Source of the DNA: Deltaproteobacteria bacterium Ga0077539
Lineage (GTDB): Bacteria > Myxococcota_A > Polyangia > Polyangiales > Ga0077539
DNA: 50,828 bases
Assembly (NCBI GenBank): GCA_001465015.1
Contig: LNEO01000227.1
Location: 1-50,828 of the forward strand
Direction: 5' to 3'
Shown here piece after piece: positions 23,828-35,813 of this stretch; position 1 is the first letter of the stretch; the number at the start of each line of letters is the position of its first letter. The notes under the pieces were generated by a model. The model was not told the origin of the DNA. It saw nothing but the letters and a program-made list of their open reading frames with translations, and searched no databases. A program made the translations under genes and the position numbers.

Positions 23828-25069
23828 TCAGCCGCGGCTGACGCGGATCGCTGCGAGCTGATCCTGAACGCGCTTGGCGAGCACCTGATGGTCCTCGCGA
23901 CGCAGCACTGAGCCCGCGGCGAAGAGCGCGAAGGCCACGTAATCGTGGAGCGCCTGCTGAACGACCCGCGCAGGATCGTCGGTGTGCATGCGCTGGAGGT
24001 TGCCGACGAGCGCAGAGCGGTCGAAGGACCCGTCGTCGCGAGGGCCCGCGTTGGCGAAGAGCACGTCGAACGCTCCGCCGCCCTGCAAGAACATCGCGAG
24101 CGTCGCACGCGCACCGTCACCGACGCCCGCTGAATCCACCGTGCGGTGAATGTCGAGCAGGACCTGGTTGAACCCGTCGAGCTGGTCCTCGAGCTGCTCG
24201 CGCGGCGACGTCGCCTTCCTCACGCGCGCCGCGCCGCTCTGCAGCAACGCGAAGAGCGCTTTGGTGGCCTCGAACTCACCGAGCCCCGTCACGCGGGAGA
24301 TCTCGTCGAGGTTCTTTCTTCCGTCGAGCGCGGTGAGGACCTTCTCGGCCGAGGTGTCGCCGTCGGCGTTCTTTCCGACGACGGCCTCGGCGACGACCGT
24401 CGCGTCCGGGATCTTCTCGCGGAAGTACGCCCACTCGTCGATTCGCTGCACCGCCTCCATGAGCAAGCCGCTGCACGAGAGCATCACGCGAACGGGCGCG
24501 CTCGCGACGTCGATCCCGCGCGCGAAGAAGTACATTCCGCCTGCGGCGGCCAGCGCGTTGAACACGATCTCTCGCACCTGCTTCTGAAGCATCGCGAACA
24601 GGTCGTTGGGCTTGATCCACCCTTGCTGAACGACGACGTCGCCGATCCGTCGCGTCGGCCCGAGCAGCGCCATCGCCTGCTCGAACTGCGCTCGCGAGAG
24701 CGCGCCGTGGCGATAGAGCACCTCGCCGAGCCGCTCGTGAGGCGAATTCGAGATCGCCAGGATCACCATCCCGCTCTCGAACCAAATCGAGCGGCGCGTC
24801 TCGCCTTCGATGACGATGAGCTCGCCGACCCAGCCGGTCGTCGCGATGAACTGTACGATCTCGAGCAGCGTGCTTCGCTCGGTGATGGCGCCAGACAGCA
24901 CCACGCGTGAATTGCTCACGCCGAGCTTCTTCAGCACGATCAAGTCCGGCGGCGACGGGACGATGGAGAACAAACCGGCCCGCGCTCGGAGCCCCGAAGC
25001 AGATTCGGCCCGCGCGACCGTGATCGATCCGTCTTCTCCGACGACGACGTCCGCGTCTTCGACAGCCAC
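23828..25069 (-). CDS. DUF4388 (PATAN) domain protein
   Basis: The 413-residue product has an N-terminal DUF4388/PATAN domain: LSGAITERSTLLEIVQFIAT followed by TGWVGELIVIEGETRRSIWF and ESGMVILAISNSPHERLGEV. PATAN proteins bind response regulators and are abundant in gliding and predatory myxobacteria. The middle shows RRIGDVVVQQGWIKPNDLFA, a repeated half-domain, and the C-terminal part has a helical VSRVTGLGEFEATKALFALL segment. The start is uncertain; I chose GTG at 25069. A TAGTAT box at 25081-25086 lies only eleven bases upstream of it, which suggests either a leaderless message or a later start. It is divergent from the large coiled-coil gene. Confidence 0.85.
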   Translation of the reverse strand: MAVEDADVVVGEDGSITVARAESASGLRARAGLFSIVPSPPDLIVLKKLGVSNSRVVLSGAITERSTLLEIVQFIATTGWVGELIVIEGETRRSIWFESGMVILAISNSPHERLGEVLYRHGALSRAQFEQAMALLGPTRRIGDVVVQQGWIKPNDLFAMLQKQVREIVFNALAAAGGMYFFARGIDVASAPVRVMLSCSGLLMEAVQRIDEWAYFREKIPDATVVAEAVVGKNADGDTSAEKVLTALDGRKNLDEISRVTGLGEFEATKALFALLQSGAARVRKATSPREQLEDQLDGFNQVLLDIHRTVDSAGVGDGARATLAMFLQGGGAFDVLFANAGPRDDGSFDRSALVGNLQRMHTDDPARVVQQALHDYVAFALFAAGSVLRREDHQVLAKRVQDQLAAIRVSRG

Positions 25070-25348
25070 GACAGTGCGTAATACTACGGTGGATACGCCG
25101 AAAACGAAAAGAAATCCTCGGCGTTTCCTGGCTTCGGCTCGGCTGCAGACGGCGCTCGCGCGCCCTGCGCTCGCGCGAGTGCCATCGACGAGAGTTGCCT
25201 GTGTCCGATCGTCCCGGGCCGGTATAGAGTCGCCCGTCGCCTGCGGGTGCCTCGAGCGAAAGTCTCGACGACGCTGGCCGCTGGTCGTCACCAAGCAGCG
25301 GCGCGCGTCGGGTGCGCTCCGCTAGCGAACGACATCCGAGCACACACC

Positions 25349-28297
25349 ATGACCCAGACTGGCTCTGTTCACACTCGCTCCGCTCCTATGGCCGAGCTTT
25401 CGCTTGCAGCTTACGTCGCGCCGCTCGTCGAGGGACGTCGCGTTGCAGTAGTCGGCCCAACCTCCGCCGAAATCGCTCGAAGACTTCGCGCGCTTGGCGC
25501 CCAGTCGGTCGTCGCCATCGGCGGGTCTGGAGAGGGTGTGGCGGTTCGTCCGCTGAACCACGGCGCGATCGAAGCGTTTCGAGGACGAGTCGACTGCGTC
25601 GTGATCGCTGACGCCGACGCGGTTCCGTTCGCGCGGGTGATCGACGAGGCGCGGCGCGCGCTCGGTCGTGACGGCCTCGTCGTCGCCGCGACCTCGGCGC
25701 AGCCAAGCCGCTCGAAGGGTTCTGTCGACTTTCACGCGCTTCGCTCGGCGCTCGAAGACCGCTTCGGCTTCGTGAAGATGGTCGGTTGCGGTGCGTTCGC
25801 TGGCTACACGATCGCATCGCTCGACGCCGCGGAGCCCGGCGCTGCGATCGACGACGTCACGCTCGACACCCGCCTGATGCCCGACAGCCCTGAGGTCCCA
25901 GAGCTGTACGTCGGCTTCGCCGCAGACGCGCGCTTCGACGTCGATTCGCTCGCGATCGTTCAGGTGCCGGCGAGCTCCGAGTCCGCGACAGCGGGACTCG
26001 ATCCGTCTCTTGTCGCTCGCATCGACGCCGCCGAGCGCGCGGCCTCTGCCGCCAACGACGCAGCGCGCGTCGCGACGGACGCTGCTCGGGTCGCCAACGA
26101 ACGCGCTGCGTCCGCTTCTGCGACCGCGCAGTCCGCGACCGCGTCGCTCGACACGACGCGCAGCGAGCTGCGTCGCGCGACGCAACGAGCGCAAGAGCTC
26201 GAGCGGGCGCTCGAAGCCGCCGAGACCGCGCAAACCGCCGCTCGTTCGTCGCTCGCGCAGGCCGAGCGGGATCGCGATAGCGCCCGCAAAGACCTGCACC
26301 AGGCGCGAAAGGAAGCGCGCGACCGCGAACAGAGCGTCGGCGAGGACATCACACGTCTCGAGCGGTCGCTGAGCGAGAAGGGGCGCTCGTGCGCGGCGCT
26401 CGAAGCAAAGGTCGCCGAGAGCGAGTCCGCCGTGCGCGAGCTGCTCTTTCAGATCGACGCGCTCCGCGGCGCCGAGAGCTCACACCGAATGGCGGCGCTC
26501 GAGTCGCGCAACGCCGAGCTCGGCGCCCTTCACGCGGCGGTCGGCGTCGAGGCGAGCCGCGTCGCGCAACAAAACGACGTCCTGCGCGAGCGCGTGGCGA
26601 AGCTCGAATCGACGCTCGAGTCGCGCGACGCAGAGACCCGACAGCTGGAGTTTCAGCTCACCCAAGCGAGGGCATCGTCGACCTCCGCGGCGCGCGCTCG
26701 TGAAGAGGCGCTCGTCGCGCAGCGGCACGCCGAGGACCTGTCGAAGCTTCGCGCCGAGTACGAGTCGCGCCTGTCTGGCGCGCGCTCGGACGAAGAGTCG
26801 TTGTCACGCCGAATCCGCAGCGAAATCGAAGCAGAGCGCGCCCTCGAGCAGATCGAGCAAGCCGCTCGAGCAGCCCGGGCGCGGGACGAGGCGGACGAAG
26901 AGGCCGCGCGACTCCGCGCGGAGCTCGAGAACCACAAGCGCCGCGCCGCAGACGCAGAGCTCGCGCTGAAGAACACGCTCGATCGCTTCGCCGCGCTCGA
27001 CGCAGCGGAGTCCGACGCGCGAGCGAGGGCGGCCTCTGCCGAGGCGAGGCTCGCAGAGCTCGCCAAGAGCGCCGCCAGCGCGGGAGTCGTCGCGGCTCCG
27101 CGGACGCAGAGCAACGCGGACGCAGAGGCGCTCGACGCCGCGCGCGCCCGAGCGACAGCGCTCGAAGCGGACCTCTCGACGGCGCGCCGCGATTTCGCGG
27201 AGCTCACCGCGCGTAGCGCGGACACGCGCGCGCAGCTCGACTCAGCGCTTCGCGCGGAGGACGCGCTGCAGGAGCAGCTCGCGGACGTGCGTCTCGAGCT
27301 GTCGCGGCAGTACGCGCTCGGCGCGTCGATCGAGGACCGGGTTGCTCAACTCGAGCTCGAGCTCGAGGGCACCAAGAAGGGATACACGCGCCGGGTTCGA
27401 GAGCTCGAGCGCGAAGTCGAGCAGCTCGTGCGCGCGCTCGAGGTGGCCAGCTCGAGCGCTGGTGAAGAGGGCGAGGCGGTCGTCGCGATGCAACGCGACC
27501 TCGACTCTGCGCGGGCCGAGCGAAACGGCGTTTCGATGCGCCTCGAAGACGCAGAGGCCGCGCTGGACGCGATCGCTGCGCGCGACACGGCACGCTCGAA
27601 CGACGCTGCCCCAGTCAGCGCCGAAGAGCCGTCGCGCAGGACGGAGCTGACCTCTGATGCGCCGCCGGCTAGCGACAACCGCGCCGAGCAGCTCCTCGCG
27701 ACGCTCGCCGAAACGGCCGCGCGCCTCGCGTCGACAGAAGAGTCGCTCACGGAGCTTCAACACGAGCTCGGCGCTCTTCGATCGAAGAGCGCGTCGATGG
27801 AAGACGAGCTTCGAGCGGTGAGGGCGAGGGCGAGCGAGGCGCCGGCCAGCGCGCTGCGCGGGTCCGACGCCAACGCGAGCGCCGAGATCGAGTCGCTGCG
27901 CCGCGAGAGCAGCGAGCGCGATCTGCTGGTCCGTTCGCTCGTCGCGCAGCTCGAGGACCGAGACCTGCGGCTCCGCGCGATCGAGCGCCGACTGGTCGAA
28001 GAGGTCGAGCGCGCGCGCAGGACCGAGAGCGAAATCTGGGAGCTCGAGCTTCGCGCCCGCGACCAGCGCATCGCGGCGATGCAGCGTGAGCTCGAGCGAG
28101 GCGGCGACGCGAGTCGATCTGCGAGCAACCCTGCGCTCGAAGCGGAGCTGGCCAAGAAGACCTCCGAAGCGGAGGGCAACCGTCGCGCGATCGAGCGCGT
28201 CCGCGCGTCGCTCTCGACGATCCTGGTGGACGGGCGCGGCGCCGGGGTCTCTCACGAGCTCGTGGCGCTTTTGCGCGAGCTCGACGAAGGCGAGTGA
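25349..28297 (+). CDS. Long coiled-coil protein with degenerate Rossmann-like N-terminus
   Basis: The 982-residue product starts MTQTGSVHTRSAPMAELSLA. Residues about 15-215 form a fold with EGRRVAVVGPTSAEIARRLR, GRVDCVVIADADAVPFARVI and RSKGSVDFHALRSALEDRFG, resembling a class I methyltransferase but without an intact SAM glycine motif. From about residue 215 to 940 the sequence is almost all heptad coiled coil, rich in Ala, Glu, Arg and Leu, with a short linker near 770-800 (SNDAAPVSAEEPSRRTELTS). The end, LSTILVDGRGAGVSHELVAL, is a possible helical cap. The layout recalls FrzS/AglZ-like proteins that pair an inactive signalling fold with a coiled coil for polar organisation in myxobacteria; this is inference only. 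It is divergent from the PATAN gene. Confidence 0.82.
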   Translation: MTQTGSVHTRSAPMAELSLAAYVAPLVEGRRVAVVGPTSAEIARRLRALGAQSVVAIGGSGEGVAVRPLNHGAIEAFRGRVDCVVIADADAVPFARVIDEARRALGRDGLVVAATSAQPSRSKGSVDFHALRSALEDRFGFVKMVGCGAFAGYTIASLDAAEPGAAIDDVTLDTRLMPDSPEVPELYVGFAADARFDVDSLAIVQVPASSESATAGLDPSLVARIDAAERAASAANDAARVATDAARVANERAASASATAQSATASLDTTRSELRRATQRAQELERALEAAETAQTAARSSLAQAERDRDSARKDLHQARKEARDREQSVGEDITRLERSLSEKGRSCAALEAKVAESESAVRELLFQIDALRGAESSHRMAALESRNAELGALHAAVGVEASRVAQQNDVLRERVAKLESTLESRDAETRQLEFQLTQARASSTSAARAREEALVAQRHAEDLSKLRAEYESRLSGARSDEESLSRRIRSEIEAERALEQIEQAARAARARDEADEEAARLRAELENHKRRAADAELALKNTLDRFAALDAAESDARARAASAEARLAELAKSAASAGVVAAPRTQSNADAEALDAARARATALEADLSTARRDFAELTARSADTRAQLDSALRAEDALQEQLADVRLELSRQYALGASIEDRVAQLELELEGTKKGYTRRVRELEREVEQLVRALEVASSSAGEEGEAVVAMQRDLDSARAERNGVSMRLEDAEAALDAIAARDTARSNDAAPVSAEEPSRRTELTSDAPPASDNRAEQLLATLAETAARLASTEESLTELQHELGALRSKSASMEDELRAVRARASEAPASALRGSDANASAEIESLRRESSERDLLVRSLVAQLEDRDLRLRAIERRLVEEVERARRTESEIWELELRARDQRIAAMQRELERGGDASRSASNPALEAELAKKTSEAEGNRRAIERVRASLSTILVDGRGAGVSHELVALLRELDEGE

Positions 28298-28378
28298 TCG
28301 CCGCGCGACGAGCGTTCGAAGACGCTTGTTGGCGCGCTCGAGGCAGCGTGACGCGCGGTCGTTTACGAGGGGGCTCGA

Positions 28379-30250
28379 TCAGCGACCAGAGAAGCGCGAG
28401 ACACCCCAGTAGGGATGGTTTCTCCGTGGTCCGAGCCAGAGGTAGCCGACCTCGCGTCCGCCTCGACGGAGCTTGCAAAAGCCCACGGCGGAGTCGCACT
28501 CGAGCTCGTTGCACGGGGTCTCGGAGAACGGGCCGAACAACGCGCCGATGTTCGCGGCGTTGCGGACGTCAGCGACGGCCATTCGACGGATCGTTCCGCG
28601 CAGGGGGTGGCCCTGCGTGTTGTAGTCGATGATGGTGAAACCCGAGGGCCCGACGAGCGAGGCGAGCTGTCGGGGCGTCGTCTGCGAGATGCGCGCGACG
28701 AGCTGGCAGAGCTGCTCGTCGTTTTCAAAGGGGCTCGGTTGAAACGCCCGCAGCGCGCGGTCTGCCTCTTCCATGTTGTGCGACTCGATGAGCGCGCGAG
28801 TGACGTCGAGTCTCGGAAACGTCGCGCGGTCGGTGACCGTCGGTGGCCAGAACAGCGTCGAGGCGTTGACGATGCCGCTCGTGCCTGAGCGCGCTGCGAC
28901 CAGCAACTCGGGCTCTTCGTTTCCGTCGACGTCACGAAGCTGCAGAACGCGAGGGCCAGCTGTGACGCTCGAGAGCGAAGGATCTTCGAAGCGGCGCGGC
29001 GCGCGGTTGGGAGAAACGACGTAGACGTGCGTCACACGTCGCTCGCCTTCGACCGTGGTGAACGCGATGAACTTCACGGGCCCGCGCGACGCTCCGACGA
29101 CGGGCCCTTCGATCGGATCGAGCGACAGTCGCTGCGCCACGACGCGATCCTGCGGGTCATTTGTGCGCGCGGCGCTCATGCGGTCTGGCGACGGTTGGCC
29201 CAGCGCCTCGGGGCGCGAGCCGGCGTCGATGACCGTCGCGACGACCGTCGTGGCTCCGACCCGCTTGAACTGCACCTGCGGCGCGACAGCGCACTCGGGC
29301 AGCTCTCGACGTCCCTCTGGCGGAAGCAAGCAGCGCCACCCATCGTCGCACCCGCCCCGCTCCGCGACACGCCGGACGATTTCATGCCCAGCGGACACTC
29401 GCGCGTTCGTCGGATCGAGCTGCGCGTGCATGTCCCCGAGGCGCTCGTAGACGCCGAGCTGCCAGGCGCGCACGACAGGGACGCTCTGCGTGGACGGAAG
29501 GGCGCCGATGAGACCGCGCGGCCCCTCTGCAGACCGCGCGAGGATCGGGCGCACGGTGTCTGTGTCGGCCTCGGCCTCGCTGAGCAGTCCTTGAAGTCGA
29601 TTGTCGAGGTCGAGTCGATCCGTCGCTCCGAGCAGCGGCGTGAGCGCAGGCTGCAGCTCGAGCGTGGCGGGCGCAGGATTGCCGGGAAACGGGATGGCGA
29701 AAGCGACGAGCGCCTCGGCGTTGGCGGGCATCTCTTCGCTCTGAATCGAGCGCCCGGCGAGCACTGCGAGCCCGCGATACATCGAGATCGACGTGAAGCG
29801 GACGCCGTACGGCGTTCGTCGAACGCGATGACGCTCGACGCGGCCCGCTGCGGCGACGACGACCCAGACATCCGAAGCCTCTTGCTCGGTGCCGGTCGCG
29901 AACACCGCCGCCCACTCGCCGCCGTAGTCCTCGGTGCACGCAGGCTCGCCGTGGAGCGTGACCTGATTGCGCCGCATTCGATTGATCTCGGCGGTGATCG
30001 ACAGCGCGCACTGAGAGGCTGCGCTCACGTCGGGCATGCGCGACGCCCCGCGCAGCGTGAGCTGAGGTCTCGGACGGGGTGCGTTTGGACGAGCCTCCGA
30101 GCCAGAGGCTGCGCGCGTGACCGACGCAGGGTCGGTGAACGGACGGACCGTGGGTGGGGGAGCCTGTGTGGTGCACGAGGCAACGAGCAGCGCGACGCAA
30201 GGACCAAGCGCGGCTCGACGCGCCCAGCGCGCGACGGAGTCACGATTCAT
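28379..30250 (-). CDS. Hypothetical lipoprotein, FG-GAP/beta-propeller-like
   Basis: The 623-residue product has a lipoprotein leader ending ALGPCVALLVASCTTQAPPP with lipobox VASC, and a proline-rich spacer. The middle has a phrase VLQLRDVDGNEEPELLVAAR, typical of FG-GAP-like propeller repeats, and YVVSPNRAPRRFEDPSLSSV. The C-terminus ends CELECDSAVGFCKLRRGG-like with several cysteines (CNELECDSAVGFCKLRR). No named family is certain. It lies 162 bases downstream, on the same strand, of the groEL terminator and is convergent with the coiled-coil gene. A cell-envelope role is inferred from the leader. Confidence 0.78.
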   Translation of the reverse strand: MNRDSVARWARRAALGPCVALLVASCTTQAPPPTVRPFTDPASVTRAASGSEARPNAPRPRPQLTLRGASRMPDVSAASQCALSITAEINRMRRNQVTLHGEPACTEDYGGEWAAVFATGTEQEASDVWVVVAAAGRVERHRVRRTPYGVRFTSISMYRGLAVLAGRSIQSEEMPANAEALVAFAIPFPGNPAPATLELQPALTPLLGATDRLDLDNRLQGLLSEAEADTDTVRPILARSAEGPRGLIGALPSTQSVPVVRAWQLGVYERLGDMHAQLDPTNARVSAGHEIVRRVAERGGCDDGWRCLLPPEGRRELPECAVAPQVQFKRVGATTVVATVIDAGSRPEALGQPSPDRMSAARTNDPQDRVVAQRLSLDPIEGPVVGASRGPVKFIAFTTVEGERRVTHVYVVSPNRAPRRFEDPSLSSVTAGPRVLQLRDVDGNEEPELLVAARSGTSGIVNASTLFWPPTVTDRATFPRLDVTRALIESHNMEEADRALRAFQPSPFENDEQLCQLVARISQTTPRQLASLVGPSGFTIIDYNTQGHPLRGTIRRMAVADVRNAANIGALFGPFSETPCNELECDSAVGFCKLRRGGREVGYLWLGPRRNHPYWGVSRFSGR

Positions 30251-30320
30251 GAGCGACCGGACGGTATCACTGCGCGCGCGGCGTCGAACAATTTTTCCAG
30301 GGTTTTCGTTCGCTATAACG

Positions 30321-30361
30321 CGCGAAGGCGCCGAGCGCAGTGTGCGCTGGGCGCCTTCGCG
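30321..30361. terminator. Strong hairpin terminator of groESL
   Basis: CGCGAAGGCGCC (30321-30332) pairs perfectly with GGCGCCTTCGCG (30350-30361), and inside it AGCGCA pairs with TGCGCT around a GTG loop, making one long stem. It lies about 50 bases past the groEL stop on the leftward strand. A T-run is absent, but the stem is very stable. It also separates groEL from the following lipoprotein gene. Confidence 0.72.
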
Positions 30362-30412
30362 TGGGACTACGCAGTCGCATGCGAGGCCCTTTCTGAGCGC
30401 GAGCGATCGCGA

Positions 30413-32086
<1,674 letters not shown>

Positions 32087-32110
32087 TCAACAATCTTGGG
32101 AGCGGCTGAA

Positions 32111-32401
32111 TCAGCCGTCGATCACGCCGAGGATGTCTTCCTCGCGCAGGATCAGGTGCTCCTCGCCGTCCAGCTTGACTTCGGTGCCCGAGTACTTGCC
32201 GAACAGGATGCGGTCTCCGGCCTTGACGCCCGGCTCGATCAACTTGCCGCTGTCGTCACGCTTTCCAGGACCAACCGAGACGACCTTCGCCTCGATCGGC
32301 TTCTCCTTGGCGCTGTCCGGAATAATGATTCCACCCTTCGTCCGCTCCTCGGACTCGAGACGCTTGACGAGGACGCGATCACCCAGTGGACGGATCTTCA
32401 T
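32111..32401 (-). CDS. groES: Co-chaperonin GroES (Hsp10)
   Basis: The 96-residue product caps the GroEL ring. It starts [20 protein letters not shown] and has the mobile-loop sequence [15 protein letters not shown], then [20 protein letters not shown] and ends [10 protein letters not shown]. All family landmarks are present and the length is normal. It is the first gene of the groESL operon, with a leader of about 220 bases between the predicted start of transcription and the ATG. Confidence 0.98.
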   Translation of the reverse strand: MKIRPLGDRVLVKRLESEERTKGGIIIPDSAKEKPIEAKVVSVGPGKRDDSGKLIEPGVKAGDRILFGKYSGTEVKLDGEEHLILREEDILGVIDG

Positions 32402-32590
32402 GACTTGTTGACCTCTCGTAGTTGCAGTGAATGGACTTCAGTCCCCCGGTGGAGCCGCCCGCCCCGCGCTCGTCACTTCGACTCGCGCAACACGGACGAA
32501 CCCTCGCGCTGACACAGCGGTCAGCAACGAAGGCAAACCTCGACGGAACCGCCCCCGACGACACGCTCGTGCATGTGTCGGACGCGATTG

Positions 32591-32617
32591 TTGGCACTCA
32601 GTGGGGGGGAGTGCCAG
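32591..32617. promoter_or_regulatory. CIRCE operator for HrcA
   Basis: TTGGCACTC, nine bases, GAGTGCCAG matches the CIRCE consensus TTAGCACTC-N9-GAGTGCTAA, with the spacer AGTGGGGGG. Arms pair over eight of nine positions. HrcA represses groESL through this site in many bacteria. It sits just downstream of the predicted -10 of the leftward groESL promoter, the usual repressor position. hrcA itself is not in the window. Confidence 0.9.
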
Positions 32618-32628
32618 AAGCCGCGCGG

Positions 32629-32656
32629 AGACTAATCCGCGCCTGTCGCCTGTCAA
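32629..32656 (-). promoter_or_regulatory. Predicted sigma-70-type promoter of groESL
   Basis: Reading leftward, TTGACA (32656-32651) is followed after 16 bases by TAGTCT (32634-32629). The perfect -35 box, the spacing, and the CIRCE immediately downstream support it. Transcription would start near 32622, giving a leader of about 220 bases before groES. Confidence 0.72.
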
Positions 32657-32853
32657 GGCCAACCTCGGCGACGAATTGTTGAATCGTCGCGCGCCAGTGG
32701 CAGTGTGCCTTTTCGAGTGCCAGCAGAGCGAGAGGGGCATCGCTTGCAGTGCGCTCTGGCGAGCGCAAACGCTCGGATTTCTTGGCAAAGCTCGGCGCAG
32801 AGGCCACGTTTCAACGTGACACACCGTCGCTTCGCCAAAGGAGTGGTTGCCCG

Positions 32854-33399
32854 ATGCCCGTGACTCCCGTTCATGACCTCCGGCAGTTCTTCGCCACCGC
32901 AATCGAGCAGGCCGTGACCCGCTGCGGCGTTTCTCTCGACGACGCGATCCGCGGTCACCTCACGTCCCTGCTCGTAACAGGCTCGTCGCGCACAGCCATC
33001 GGCGACTCGATCGTGGTCGAGCTCGATCGCGCCCTGACGCTCGCTCCAGAGCTCCAGCTCTCGCCGCTCGTCGCGGTCGGCGACCGGGCGTTGTTTCTCA
33101 GCGGCTTCGTCGGACGCCAGAGCGACGAGGCGGTGTTGCATCGATGCGGCCCGTTCGCCTACGCCCGCGCCGCCAGCATCAGCCGCGACGACACGAGCGC
33201 GCTCTACCAGTCGATGGCGCAGCGCTTCACCGCGCTGACCCACGTCCTTACAGAGGTCGCCGTCGCGCAGTCCCTGGGCGCCGCGACGAGAGACCTCGTT
33301 CGCATGTACGACGCCTGGAAGCGCAGCAAGAGCCCCTCCGCTCTCGATGCGATGACGCGCGAAGGCGTCTTCCCCCACGATGACGAGGCCGAAGCCTGA
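32854..33399 (+). CDS. Hypothetical protein, 181 residues
   Basis: The protein starts MPVTPVHDLRQFFATAIEQA and has a helical N-terminus, LDDAIRGHLTSLLVTGSSRT, followed by SIVVELDRALTLAPELQLSP and SGFVGRQSDEAVLHRCGPFA. The C-terminal half is helical with LYQSMAQRFTALTHVLTEVA and ends EGVFPHDDEAEA. No family is recognised, but the pattern of a conserved core with polar helices looks like a soluble bacterial protein. The ATG has AAAGGAG about 10 bases upstream. It is divergent from groESL and convergent with rpoZ at six bases. Confidence 0.8.
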   Translation: MPVTPVHDLRQFFATAIEQAVTRCGVSLDDAIRGHLTSLLVTGSSRTAIGDSIVVELDRALTLAPELQLSPLVAVGDRALFLSGFVGRQSDEAVLHRCGPFAYARAASISRDDTSALYQSMAQRFTALTHVLTEVAVAQSLGAATRDLVRMYDAWKRSKSPSALDAMTREGVFPHDDEAEA

Positions 33400-33405
33400 G
33401 CAGCC

Positions 33406-33657
33406 TCAGACGCCGAAGCGCGTCTTCTGCTCGTTGATGAAGACCTCGACCGCCTCACGGGAGGACGAGCCGAACTTCACCTTGCCCGCGGCGATCTCGC
33501 GGAGCGAGAGCACGGCCGGCTTGTTCTTGTACTTGTGCGCCTCGAGCAAAACCCTCGAGCCCTTCATGATCTGCCTCGTCCGAGCTGCGGCGAGAATCAC
33601 CAACGCAAAGCGGTTCTCTTCTTTTTCGAGGCAATCTTCGACGGTAACGCGGGCCAT
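33406..33657 (-). CDS. rpoZ: RNA polymerase omega subunit
   Basis: The 83-residue product is the omega subunit, which stabilises the beta' subunit of RNA polymerase. It opens [20 protein letters not shown] and continues [17 protein letters not shown], the conserved core that packs on beta', then [10 protein letters not shown]. It ends [10 protein letters not shown]. The ATG has GAAGGAG seven bases upstream. The gene is single, ending six bases before the neighbouring convergent stop. Confidence 0.95.
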   Translation of the reverse strand: MARVTVEDCLEKEENRFALVILAAARTRQIMKGSRVLLEAHKYKNKPAVLSLREIAAGKVKFGSSSREAVEVFINEQKTRFGV

Positions 33658-33696
33658 TTGGACTCCTTCGGGCGGGATTTGCCCTACGACACAGTG

Positions 33697-33726
33697 GAGT
33701 TAGCACCCTCTCGCGGTCGACCGCAA
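33697..33726 (-). promoter_or_regulatory. Possible rpoZ promoter
   Basis: Reading leftward, TTGCGG (33726-33721) is followed after 18 bases by TAACTC (33702-33697), preceded by TGC as a possible extended -10. It lies about 40 bases upstream of the rpoZ start. Both boxes deviate from consensus, so this is tentative. Confidence 0.4.
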
Positions 33727-33740
33727 GACGACACCCGCTG

Positions 33741-35789
<2,049 letters not shown>

Positions 35790-35813
35790 AACGGCTGCCC
35801 CCACGATAGCAGC

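Larger units (their letters stand above)
32402..32853. other. Intergenic region, groESL leader and divergent promoter area
   Basis: No gene is supported in this 452-base stretch. It holds the groESL promoter and CIRCE described separately, the long leader (32402-32622), and the upstream area of the rightward gene at 32854 with AAAGGAG at 32837-32843. The leader is unusually long and contains no obvious small reading frame. Confidence 0.75.
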
